The translations under genes and the position numbers were made by a program. 64,000 nt of DNA from an uncultured Thermoanaerobaculia bacterium (lineage in GTDB: Bacteria; Acidobacteriota; Thermoanaerobaculia; Multivoradales; Multivoraceae), in assembly GCA_951812325.1 (NCBI GenBank), contig OX638294.1:3696859-3760858 (forward strand), given 5' to 3'. The number at the start of each line of letters is the position of its first letter. Position 1 is the first letter of the stretch. Shown in pieces: positions 45,442-53,163 of the stretch. The notes beneath the pieces are model-generated. The model ran no database searches. It was given only the letters and a program-made list of their open reading frames with translations, and had not been told where the DNA came from.

Positions 45442-46824
45442 TCAGCCGGCGGCCCGCGTCAGCGCTTCGTCCATCGCCGCCAGCGCGAAGTCGACATCGG
45501 CGTCCGTCAGGCAGAGCGGAGGCTTGATCCGCAGCACGTTGCCGGACAGTCCGCCCTTGCCGACCAGGGCGCCGAGGCCCTTCAGCTCGTCGAGCACGCG
45601 GCCGGTCAGGGCGGTGGCGGGGGTCTTCGAACGCCGATCCTCGACCAGTTCGACGCCGATCATCAGGCCCTGGCCGCGGACATCGCCGACCGCTTCGTGG
45701 TGGTCGGCCAGCGCTCGCAAGCCAACGATCAGCCGGCTGCCGAGGACGCGGGCGTTCTGCTGGAGGCCCTCCTCCTCGATCACCTCGAGGACGGCGAGAC
45801 CGGCCGCCGACGCCAGGGGATTGCCGCCGAAGGTGTTGATGTGGAGATTCCGCGCCAGCGTGGCGGCGATTTCCGAAGTCGTCGCGACGGCGGCCAGGGG
45901 GAGGCCGTTGCCGATGCCCTTGGCCATCGTGACGATCTCGGGAATGACGCCGGAGCGCTCGAAGCCCCAGAAGTGGTCGCCGGTGCGCGTGAAGCCGGTC
46001 TGCACCTCGTCGGCGATGCAGACGCCGTCGTGGGCGCGGACGATCTCGTAGACCTCGGCCAGGTGGTTCGGCGCGCCCATCGTGACGCCGCCGGCGCCCT
46101 GGATGGGCTCGGAGATGAAGGCGGCTATCCGGCCCGGAGTGGAGTAGCGGATCAACTCCGCCACATCCTCGGCGCACTGGCTCGCGATCTGTTCCGGCGT
46201 GCCGGAGAACGGGTTGCGGTAGGGATCGGGGTTGATCGCGTGGTGCACCGGCCCGCCGCGCTGGACGCCGGACTTCCATGTGTGGATGCCGGTCAGCGCG
46301 CCGGTCGGCGCACTGCCGCCGTGGTACGCGTTGCGGACACCGATGACGTCGGCGTTGCCGGTGTGGAGCCTGGCCATCTGGATCGCCAGATCGTTCGCTT
46401 CGCTGCCGCTGTTCACGAAGTAGACGCGTTCGAGCTCGGGAGGCAGCCTGGCCAGCAGCGCCTCGGCGAAGCGCGGCATGTTCGGGTGCAGGAACGCGGT
46501 CGAGCCGTGCGCGAGCAGCGCCATCTGCTTCTGCACGGCGGCGACGATCTTCGGGTGGGAATGGCCGCAGGCGACGGTGCAGATGCCGGCGAAGAGATCG
46601 AGATGGCGACGGCCGGTTTCGTCCCAGACGTACTGCCCATGGCCCTCGACCAGCATGACGGGTTCGCTGTAGAGGGTGAACAAGGCCGGGTTCACGTGCT
46701 GCCGGCGCAGCTTCAGGATCCTGTCGCGTCCCGGTCCCAGGTAGGGCGCCGGCCGGTGGCTGGTCGGCGGCAGTTCCGGGTTGCGGGCTCGGGCAGGGGG
46801 CGCGACGTCAAGTGCCACGGTCAT
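45442..46824 (-). CDS. Class III aminotransferase (AGXT2-like)
   Basis: The 460-residue PLP enzyme has HLDLFAGICTVACGHSHPKI, VYFVNSGSEANDLAIQMAR (phosphate-binding), CIADEVQTGFTRTGDHFWGFE with the PLP Asp, and TMAKGIGNGLPLAAV with the Schiff-base Lys. Length and motifs fit alanine-glyoxylate aminotransferase 2 and related enzymes, which transfer an amino group from alanine or beta-amino acids to glyoxylate or pyruvate. The ATG at 46824 fits family starts; a long open frame upstream is spurious. It is followed (minus strand, upstream) by an M20 hydrolase, suggesting joint use in amino-acid or pyrimidine breakdown. Confidence 0.88.
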   Translation of the reverse strand: MTVALDVAPPARARNPELPPTSHRPAPYLGPGRDRILKLRRQHVNPALFTLYSEPVMLVEGHGQYVWDETGRRHLDLFAGICTVACGHSHPKIVAAVQKQMALLAHGSTAFLHPNMPRFAEALLARLPPELERVYFVNSGSEANDLAIQMARLHTGNADVIGVRNAYHGGSAPTGALTGIHTWKSGVQRGGPVHHAINPDPYRNPFSGTPEQIASQCAEDVAELIRYSTPGRIAAFISEPIQGAGGVTMGAPNHLAEVYEIVRAHDGVCIADEVQTGFTRTGDHFWGFERSGVIPEIVTMAKGIGNGLPLAAVATTSEIAATLARNLHINTFGGNPLASAAGLAVLEVIEEEGLQQNARVLGSRLIVGLRALADHHEAVGDVRGQGLMIGVELVEDRRSKTPATALTGRVLDELKGLGALVGKGGLSGNVLRIKPPLCLTDADVDFALAAMDEALTRAAG

Positions 46825-46934
46825 GGTTGCAGTTCCTCGACGGCCCATTCCTGAGGCCGGCTGTGTGGTTCGCTCTTCGGCCGCTTCAGCTCGCGGCGGC
46901 GTTGAGAGCGACCCTAGCAGCCGGCGCCGCGGGC

Positions 46935-48236
46935 TCAGCCCAACAGGTCGACGATGGCAAGTGCGAGCGCCTGCGTGGCGAGGGTGATGTCCGACAGTGC
47001 GCAACGTTCGTCGGGCTGATGCGCCTGTTCCAGTTCCCCCGGTCCGTAGGCGACGCACTGCCCGATCCCGCCGATGCGCTGGAAGTGCTTGTGATCGTAG
47101 GTGCCGGGACTCGCCACGAGTTCGGCGGGCTGGCCGGTCACCGCCTCGATCCCGCGGTTGAGGGACTGGACCAGGCGGCAGTCGTCGGCCGTACTCGTCG
47201 GCTCGACGCTGAGCACCTCCTCGACCTCGAAGCGAACGCCTGGCCGGCGGGCTTCCACGCCCGAGAGCACGTCCCGGACCTGCGCCCGTACCGCGTCCGC
47301 GCCCTCTTCGAGCAGATAGCGGCGGTCGACGACGAGTTCGCACTCGTCGGCGACGCAGGGGGACGGGAGTCCCTGGCCGGCGCCGGCCGCATCGGCGGAC
47401 AGCCCGAGTCCCTCGATGACCTGACCGCCGGAGATCGAGTTCACGTTGACCGTCGGTCGACGGGCGTTTTCGGGGACCACCGGCAGTTCGGTGACCAGGT
47501 CGCCCAGCGCCTCGCGAAGGCCGAGCGCCGCCTCGGCTGCCGCGTCGATCGCCGAGACGCCGAGAAAGGGCATGGAACCATGGGCGATGCGGCCCCGGGC
47601 CACGATGCGGAACCAGAGCACGCCGCGATGGCCGATGCAGATCCTCGTCGGGCTGAACGGCTCGGGGATGATCACGTAGTCCGTCGTGCGGCTGGTGATC
47701 CGGCCGATCTGAGCCAGGTGGGCGACGCCGGCGTGGCCGCCGCTCTCCTCGTCGACCGTGCCGCTGATCTCGAGCGTTCCGTGCAGGCAGACGCCGCTGC
47801 GCCGAACCGCTTCGGCAGCGAACACCGCGGCGGCAAGGCCGGCCTTCATGTCCGCCGCGCCGCGGCCGTAGAGCCAGCCGTCGCTGATCTCGCCGCCGAA
47901 CGGGTCGACCGTCCAGCCGTCTCCCGGCGGGACGACGTCGAGGTGTCCGTTCAGGTGCAGAGCCGGTCGCGCCCTGCGGCCCCGGCGCAGGCCGAGCACG
48001 TTGATCCTGGGGCGCTTCGGATCGCTGCCGGGTCCCTGGATGTACTCGGTCTTGAAACCGTCCGCCTCGAGTCGTACGCCGAGCAGCTCCGCGCACTCCC
48101 GGTAGGCGTCGCCGGGCGGGTTGACCGATGGCACGCGGATCAGTTCCGCTGCGAAACGGGCGGCTTCCTCGCCGCAGGCCTCGGCCTCGAAAAGGACGCG
48201 GTCCACGAGGCCTGGTCCGCTGCTTGCTGACGTCAT
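46935..48236 (-). CDS. M20 family metallohydrolase (ArgE/DapE-like)
   Basis: The 433-residue protein has the dizinc motifs LHLNGHLDVVPPGDGW (about 91-106), DGWLYGRGAADMKAG with the bridging Asp, DEESGG with the catalytic Glu, and VIIPEPFSP. The C-terminal SPGTYDHKHFQRIG carries the last His. This is the acetylornithine deacetylase/succinyl-diaminopimelate desuccinylase group; the substrate is not evident. The direction and 110-bp gap suggest cotranscription with the aminotransferase. A P1 peptidase gene is divergent. Confidence 0.86.
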   Translation of the reverse strand: MTSASSGPGLVDRVLFEAEACGEEAARFAAELIRVPSVNPPGDAYRECAELLGVRLEADGFKTEYIQGPGSDPKRPRINVLGLRRGRRARPALHLNGHLDVVPPGDGWTVDPFGGEISDGWLYGRGAADMKAGLAAAVFAAEAVRRSGVCLHGTLEISGTVDEESGGHAGVAHLAQIGRITSRTTDYVIIPEPFSPTRICIGHRGVLWFRIVARGRIAHGSMPFLGVSAIDAAAEAALGLREALGDLVTELPVVPENARRPTVNVNSISGGQVIEGLGLSADAAGAGQGLPSPCVADECELVVDRRYLLEEGADAVRAQVRDVLSGVEARRPGVRFEVEEVLSVEPTSTADDCRLVQSLNRGIEAVTGQPAELVASPGTYDHKHFQRIGGIGQCVAYGPGELEQAHQPDERCALSDITLATQALALAIVDLLG

Positions 48237-48297
48237 GGGACGATGCGTGTCGCCGGTCGCTCGTTCTGCGGGCTGGTAGTACGCTCACCAGACTACT

Positions 48298-49383
48298 ATG
48301 TTCGCGGCATGGGGATTGCGGATCGCGACGCTGGGCGCCTTTGCCCTCGGTGGCTGGGGTGCGGCCCTGGCTGATGACGCCGTGGCCGATCCCGGCCTGA
48401 CCGCCGTCGAGGGCCTTCGCGTAGGCCAGTTCACCTACGAGGAGCGGCCGACCGGCTGCACCGTGGTGCTGGCGGAGAGCGGCGCGGTCGGCGGCGTCGA
48501 CGTCCGGGGCGGCGCGCCGGCGACCCGGGAGACCGATCTGCTGCGTCCCCACAACATGGTGCAGGAACTTCACGCGGTCGTGCTGACCGGGGGCAGTGCC
48601 TATGGTCTCGACGCGGCGGGCGGCGTGATGCGCTACCTCGAGGAGAGGGATGTCGGCTTCCGGGTCGGCGCCGGTGTGGTGCCGATCGTGGTCGGCGCCT
48701 CGCTGATGGACCTGGGAATAGGCGGCAGCAGCAAGCCGCGGCCGGATGCCGGGTGCGGGTACCGGGCCGCGGCGGCGGCCGGCACGGGCCCGGTGGCGCA
48801 GGGCAACGTCGGCGCCGGCGCCGGCGCCACGGTGGGCAAGATGGGCGACCGCGGATCGCGGATGAAGGGGGGGCTGGGCAGCGCTTCGCACCGGCTGGAA
48901 CAGGGCCCTTCGGCGGGCCTCGTGGTGGCTGCCCTGGTCGCGGTCAACGCGGTGGGCGACGTGATCGACCCGGCCACGGGTCAGGTGGTGGCGGGTGTGC
49001 GCGGCCCGAACGACGAACTGATCGACGCGCGCAAGCTGCTTCGGAGCGGCCTGGGGCGCGGCCGCCGCGCCGCTCGCCGGGAGGCCGGGAATCGCGAGAA
49101 CACGACGATTGCCGTGGTCGCGACGAACGCGGCCCTGACCCAGGCCGAGGCGACCCGGGTGGCGCAGATGGCCCATGACGGTCTTGCCCGCTCGATCGTC
49201 CCCTCCCACACGCCGGGGGACGGCGACACGGTGTTCGCGATCGCCACCGGCGTGCTGGAAGGGTCGGCGGATGTCAGCCGCATCGGCGCACTCGCCGCCG
49301 AAGTGCTCGCCGATGCGGTCTTGAACAGTGTGCGCCACGCCGAATCGCTGCCCGGCATCCTGGCCGTCCGCGACCTCCCCTGA
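48298..49383 (+). CDS. P1 family peptidase (DmpA/BapA-like), exported
   Basis: The 361-residue protein has a signal peptide (to about residue 26) and the fold of self-processing Ntn aminopeptidases: VVLAESGAVGGVDVRGGAPA, ELHAVVLTGGSAYGLDAAGG, PDAGCGYRAAAAA, and the autocleavage segment NRENTTIAVVATNAALTQ near 258-275, where a Thr after Asn becomes the nucleophile. Homologues release N-terminal residues or beta-peptides. The ATG at 48298 fits the signal peptide. The 3' end is duplicated together with the SDR start (see 49375). Confidence 0.87.
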   Translation: MFAAWGLRIATLGAFALGGWGAALADDAVADPGLTAVEGLRVGQFTYEERPTGCTVVLAESGAVGGVDVRGGAPATRETDLLRPHNMVQELHAVVLTGGSAYGLDAAGGVMRYLEERDVGFRVGAGVVPIVVGASLMDLGIGGSSKPRPDAGCGYRAAAAAGTGPVAQGNVGAGAGATVGKMGDRGSRMKGGLGSASHRLEQGPSAGLVVAALVAVNAVGDVIDPATGQVVAGVRGPNDELIDARKLLRSGLGRGRRAARREAGNRENTTIAVVATNAALTQAEATRVAQMAHDGLARSIVPSHTPGDGDTVFAIATGVLEGSADVSRIGALAAEVLADAVLNSVRHAESLPGILAVRDLP

Positions 49384-49556
49384 GGCGGTGACCGTGTCGC
49401 TGGATCCAGTTCTTCTCGAAGGCCGGACGGTTGCCGCTATCGGCGCCGGCTCCGGGATCGGCGAGCTCCCCCTGAGGTGGTGAGCGTGTCGCCGAACCCG
49501 TTTCGTCTCGAAGGCCGGACGGTTGCCGTGATCGGCGCCGGCTCCGGGATTGGCGA
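49375..49556 (+). repeat. 92-bp direct duplication joining a peptidase end with an SDR start
   Basis: The sequence from CTCCCCTGAGGCGGTGA to CTCCGGGATCGGCGA recurs 92 bases on with about 80 percent identity. Unit 1 (49375-49465) starts with the stop of the P1 peptidase and then reads like the start of the SDR gene (GTGTCGCTGGATCCAGTTC). Unit 2 (49467-49556) is the true SDR start. So the first 25 codons of the SDR exist twice; the first copy has no continuation. Confidence 0.85.
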
Positions 49557-50262
49557 AGGGGCGGCCGAGGCGTGCGCTCGTCAGGGAGCGCGGGTCGCCT
49601 GCTTCGACGTGAACCTGATCGCCGCGCGGGCCACCGCCGACCGGATCGTGGCCGCGGGCGGTCAGGCCGATGCGGCCGAACTCGACATCCTCGAGCCGCA
49701 GGCGATGACGGCGGCCCTCGGGGCGCTGGGCGGTCTGCGCGGCGTCGTGGCGACCCCCGGGGTCAACGTCCGCAAGCGCCTGCTCGACTACCGGCCGGAC
49801 GAGTTCGAGCGCGTTGTGACGCTCAATCTCCGGGGCGCGATGTGCGTCCTCCAGGTCGCCGGAGGGCTGTTCGAGGCGGCGGGCGGCGGCAGCATCGTGC
49901 TGCTCTCCTCGATCCGTTCCCAGGTGGTCGAGCCGGGCCAGGGCGTCTACGCCGCGACCAAGGCGGGCATCGTCCAGCTCGCGCGCGCCGCTGCCGCGGA
50001 ACTCGGGGCCCGCGGGGTTCGGGTCAACGCCCTGGCGCCGGGGGTGGTCGACACGCCCCTGACCAGGCCGATCCAGCAGAACGAGGCGTGGAACCGGGCC
50101 TACGCCGGGAAGACCGCGCTGGGCCGCTGGGGAAGGTCCGACGAGATCGGCAACGCGGCCGCGTTCCTCGTTTCGGACGCGTCGAGCTACATGACCGGAG
50201 CCGTTCTCTTCGTCGACGGCGGCTGGACCGCGATCGACGGCCGCTTCGATCCTCCCGCCTGA
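49486..50262 (+). CDS. Short-chain dehydrogenase/reductase
   Basis: The 258-residue SDR has the NAD(P)-binding GAGSGIGEGAAEA, the NAG-equivalent ATPGVNV, SSIRSQ, and the catalytic YAATKAGIVQL (Tyr and Lys), with VRVNALAPGVVDTPLT and MTGAVLFVDGGWTA at the end. The active-site Ser, Tyr, Lys are present. The substrate is unknown. GTG 49486 is preceded by GAGG at eight bases; GTG 49477 and 49480 are in the same frame. A degraded SDR follows. Confidence 0.85.
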   Translation: MSPNPFRLEGRTVAVIGAGSGIGEGAAEACARQGARVACFDVNLIAARATADRIVAAGGQADAAELDILEPQAMTAALGALGGLRGVVATPGVNVRKRLLDYRPDEFERVVTLNLRGAMCVLQVAGGLFEAAGGGSIVLLSSIRSQVVEPGQGVYAATKAGIVQLARAAAAELGARGVRVNALAPGVVDTPLTRPIQQNEAWNRAYAGKTALGRWGRSDEIGNAAAFLVSDASSYMTGAVLFVDGGWTAIDGRFDPPA

Positions 50263-50373
50263 GCCGGACCGCCGACGCCCGATCGGGAGGTCGTCCAGCC
50301 TTCGGTCCGGGAGGCTGCGATCCCCCTCAGCCCGAGCCGGCCCGACGATGCGGCCGCGAGTACACTCGGCGCC

Positions 50374-50562
50374 GTGTTGGCCGCCCTCAACGACCTGTTC
50401 CGACTCGACGGCAAGACGGCCGTCATCGCCGGGCAGAGGCCCGCAGACTGGTCGTCCGGTCTCGGCAGCGCCGATCGCTGGTGCACCGATCGTCCCTTGG
50501 GTGCACGGACTTTCCGGTCCGCATCCTGCTCGTCGACGGCGGCTGGACCGTCGTCTGGCTGA
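50374..50562 (+). pseudogene. SDR remnant with only N- and C-terminal parts
   Basis: GTG at 50374 begins LNDLFRLDGKTAVIAGQ, the SDR N-terminus. After about 25 codons the sequence jumps in another frame to FPVRILLVDGGWTVV, which matches the end of the preceding SDR (MTGAVLFVDGGWTA). About 200 codons between are gone. It is a second copy with an internal deletion and frameshift. Confidence 0.6.
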
Positions 50563-50583
50563 CGGCAGCCGATCGCCGTCGCG

Positions 50584-52929
50584 ATGACTCTCGAGATCGC
50601 CTTTCTGCTGCTCGTCCTGGCGGCCATGGTCGTCCTGTTCCTGACCGAGAAGCTGCCGATCGACCTGACGGCCTTTCTGGGTCTGACGCTGCTGATCTTC
50701 ACGGGCTACGTCGCCGCCGATCAGGCGTTCACCGGTTTCGCCTCGTCGGCGGTGATCACGATGCTGTCGATCTTCATCGTCAGCGCGGGGTTGATGCAGA
50801 CCGGCGTTGCGGACCTCGTGGGGGGCGCCATCCATCGCTTCGTCGGCAGCCGGGAGGTGCCGCTGATCGCCGCGGTCATGCTGGTGGCGGGCGTCCTCTC
50901 GATGTTCATGAACAACATCGCGGCGACTGCCGTGCTCATGCCGGCGGTGGCGAGTCTGGCGCGCCGAGCGCACCTGCTCCCTTCGCGGCTGTTCATGCCG
51001 CTCGCGTTCGGCGCCATCCTGGGGGGCACCGCGACCCAGGTGGGGACGCCGCCGAACATCCTGGCGGCGGCGATGCTGCGGGATCGAGGACTCGAGCCCT
51101 TCGGACTCTTCGACTTCACGCCCATCGGCCTGGTGCTGCTCCTGGGCGGTGTCGTCTTCATGCTCACCGCGGGGCGGCGGCTTCTGCCGGGTCGCCGGGC
51201 CGCGCCTTGCCGCCGCGGCGAATCGGAGTTGGCCGACCTCTACGGCCTGCACGAGGGGTTGTTCTCGATTCGCATTCCCTCCGGATCGAGCCTCGATGGC
51301 GCGACACTCCGCGAAACGCGGCTCGGTACCACGCTGGGCGTGCAGCTCCTGGGCGTGGCGCGCGGCGAGGACTGGCAGTTGGCGCCCGGCGACGACATGC
51401 GTCTGCTGGCCGGCGACGAGCTGGTCGTTCAGGGCGACGCGGAGCAGGTGGAACAGACGCTGCGCCTCCAGGGGGTCGATCTGGGCACGGCGACGACACT
51501 CGGCACGGCCACGACCGGCGGGATCGGCGCGCCGGATGCTGGCGTGACGGCCCTCAGGGCGCGGGTGTCCGCCGGGTCGCCCCTGGCGGGGAGCACCCTG
51601 GCGGCAACCCGCTTCCGTGAGCGCTGGCGCGTGTTCGTCATCGCGGTGGAACGCGACGGGGAAGTGCAGGTCGACCGGCTCGGCGACCTGACGCTCGAAC
51701 AGGGAGACGTGCTCTACGCCTTGTTCGGCGACGACGCGCCGGAGATCGACCCGGAGGTGCTCGAGATCGACGAGAGCGGTCCCGGGGCGCTCGACCGGCT
51801 CGAGGATCAGCCGCTGCTCGTGATCCGGGTGCCGGAGAACTCGCCACTTCTCGCCAGCGGCGCCGGTGTCGAGTGGATGGGCCGGTTGATGGGATTGACG
51901 GTCGTTGCGGTCGAGCGGGTGGGCGAGGTGATCTGGGGACCCGGGCCGCAGGTCCGGTTCGAGGCCGGGGACCGGCTGTTCGTCAAGGGCAGGGAGAGGC
52001 GGCTGCGGGCCCTGTTGCGGATGGGCGGCGTCGAGCTGACGTCGGGGGTTGCCGCGCCCGCGTTCGAGTCGGAAGAGGTGGGCATGGCCGAGGCGACGCT
52101 GGCGCCCCGCTCCGGCCTCGCCGGGAGGAGTCTCGCGGAGATCGCGTTTCGCGATCGGTACGGCCTGCAGGTGCTCGCGATCTGGCGCGAGGGCACGGCG
52201 ATTCGCAGCGGCCTCGCCCAGCTCGCGCTGCGGGTCGGCGACGCGCTGTTGCTGCAGGGGCGGCGGGGCCGGCTAGGTCTGCTTTCCCGTGAACGGGAGC
52301 TGCTCGTCCTCTCGGATGTCGCCGACGAGCCGCGCCGTCTGAGCAGGGCGCCGTATGCGGTCGGATGCCTGGCCCTGATGGTGGGCCTGGTGGTGACGGG
52401 AGCGGCGCCGATCCAGGTCGCCGCGTTCGCTTCCGCGAGCCTGATCGTTCTGTGCGGCGCGCTGACCATGGAGGAGGCCTATCGGGCGGTGGAGTGGCGG
52501 GCGATCTTCCTGGTCGCCGCGATTCTGCCCGTCGGATCGGCGATGGAGAGCAGCGGTACCGCGGCCCTGCTGGCGAGCAGCGTGATGGACCTGGCAGGCC
52601 CGGCCGGGCCCTACGCCGTGCTGGCGGCGCTGGTCCTGCTCTCGAGCCTGCTCAGCCAGTGTCTCGACGGCGCGCCGGCCGTCGTGCTGCTGACGCCGGT
52701 GGTGCTGGAGGCGGCCTCGGGCCTGGATCTGTCGCCGTATCCCTTGATGATGGGGGTGGCCCTCGCGGCGTCGGCAGCCTTCATGACGCCGTTCAGCCAC
52801 AAGGCGAACCTGCTCGTCATGGGCGCCGGCGGTTACCGCAGCATGGACTACGTCCGGCTCGGCACGCCGCTGACGGTGGTTCTGCTGGCCGCGATCGTCT
52901 GGATGGTGCCGTTCGTCTTTCCGTTCTGA
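50584..52929 (+). CDS. SLC13-family anion permease with four RCK_C (TrkA-C) domains
   Basis: The 781-residue transporter has N-terminal membrane segments (FLTEKLPIDLTAFLGLTLLI, MLSIFIVSAGLMQTGVADLV), the CitMHS/DASS motif MNNIAATAVLMPAV near 120, and GGTATQVGTPPNIL. The central half is soluble with four RCK_C-type segments at about 215-300, 320-395, 410-490 and 500-575, and the C-terminal half has more membrane helices ending in MTPFSHKANLLVMGAGGY. Such permeases carry sulfate, phosphate or dicarboxylates; RCK_C domains bind ligands that gate the channel. Start is ATG 50584. Confidence 0.87.
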   Translation: MTLEIAFLLLVLAAMVVLFLTEKLPIDLTAFLGLTLLIFTGYVAADQAFTGFASSAVITMLSIFIVSAGLMQTGVADLVGGAIHRFVGSREVPLIAAVMLVAGVLSMFMNNIAATAVLMPAVASLARRAHLLPSRLFMPLAFGAILGGTATQVGTPPNILAAAMLRDRGLEPFGLFDFTPIGLVLLLGGVVFMLTAGRRLLPGRRAAPCRRGESELADLYGLHEGLFSIRIPSGSSLDGATLRETRLGTTLGVQLLGVARGEDWQLAPGDDMRLLAGDELVVQGDAEQVEQTLRLQGVDLGTATTLGTATTGGIGAPDAGVTALRARVSAGSPLAGSTLAATRFRERWRVFVIAVERDGEVQVDRLGDLTLEQGDVLYALFGDDAPEIDPEVLEIDESGPGALDRLEDQPLLVIRVPENSPLLASGAGVEWMGRLMGLTVVAVERVGEVIWGPGPQVRFEAGDRLFVKGRERRLRALLRMGGVELTSGVAAPAFESEEVGMAEATLAPRSGLAGRSLAEIAFRDRYGLQVLAIWREGTAIRSGLAQLALRVGDALLLQGRRGRLGLLSRERELLVLSDVADEPRRLSRAPYAVGCLALMVGLVVTGAAPIQVAAFASASLIVLCGALTMEEAYRAVEWRAIFLVAAILPVGSAMESSGTAALLASSVMDLAGPAGPYAVLAALVLLSSLLSQCLDGAPAVVLLTPVVLEAASGLDLSPYPLMMGVALAASAAFMTPFSHKANLLVMGAGGYRSMDYVRLGTPLTVVLLAAIVWMVPFVFPF

Positions 52930-53117
52930 CGGAGTATCAGCCGCTTCTGTTCAGACCAGTCCGGCTCCTTGCGGCCAGCCTCCGTGGCGTCGCACCTCTG
53001 GTTGAACGCCTGGAGTTCGGCGAGGGTGAAGCGGCCGGCAGACCGGGCGGCAACCAGCCTCCCGGCGTCCGGGCTGGAACCGGCGGTGGGGTTCGGCGGC
53101 GTTACGGTAGTATCCAT
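52848..53117 (-). CDS. Possible small protein of unknown function, low confidence
   Basis: A minus-strand frame from ATG 53117 gives MDTTVTPPNPTAGSSPDAGR, then GRFTLAELQAFNQRCDATEA and KEPDWSEQKRLILRQNG, which looks like protein. It fills the gap between the permease and the receptor, but its last 27 codons overlap the permease end, it lacks a ribosome site, and I know no relatives. It could be a leftover of a longer gene. Confidence 0.22.
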   Translation of the reverse strand: MDTTVTPPNPTAGSSPDAGRLVAARSAGRFTLAELQAFNQRCDATEAGRKEPDWSEQKRLILRQNGKTNGTIQTIAASRTTVSGVPSRT

Positions 53118-53163
53118 GGCTGATTCCAGACAAAGAGGCTCAGAGGCCCCACAGGGAGATTCG

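Noticed and set aside
45442..51252. A 1936-codon minus-strand frame across several genes
   Set aside because: Only its last 460 codons (from ATG 46824) are the aminotransferase. The rest is antisense to the P1 peptidase, SDR and permease genes, in repetitive Arg/Pro-rich composition typical of GC-rich shadow frames.
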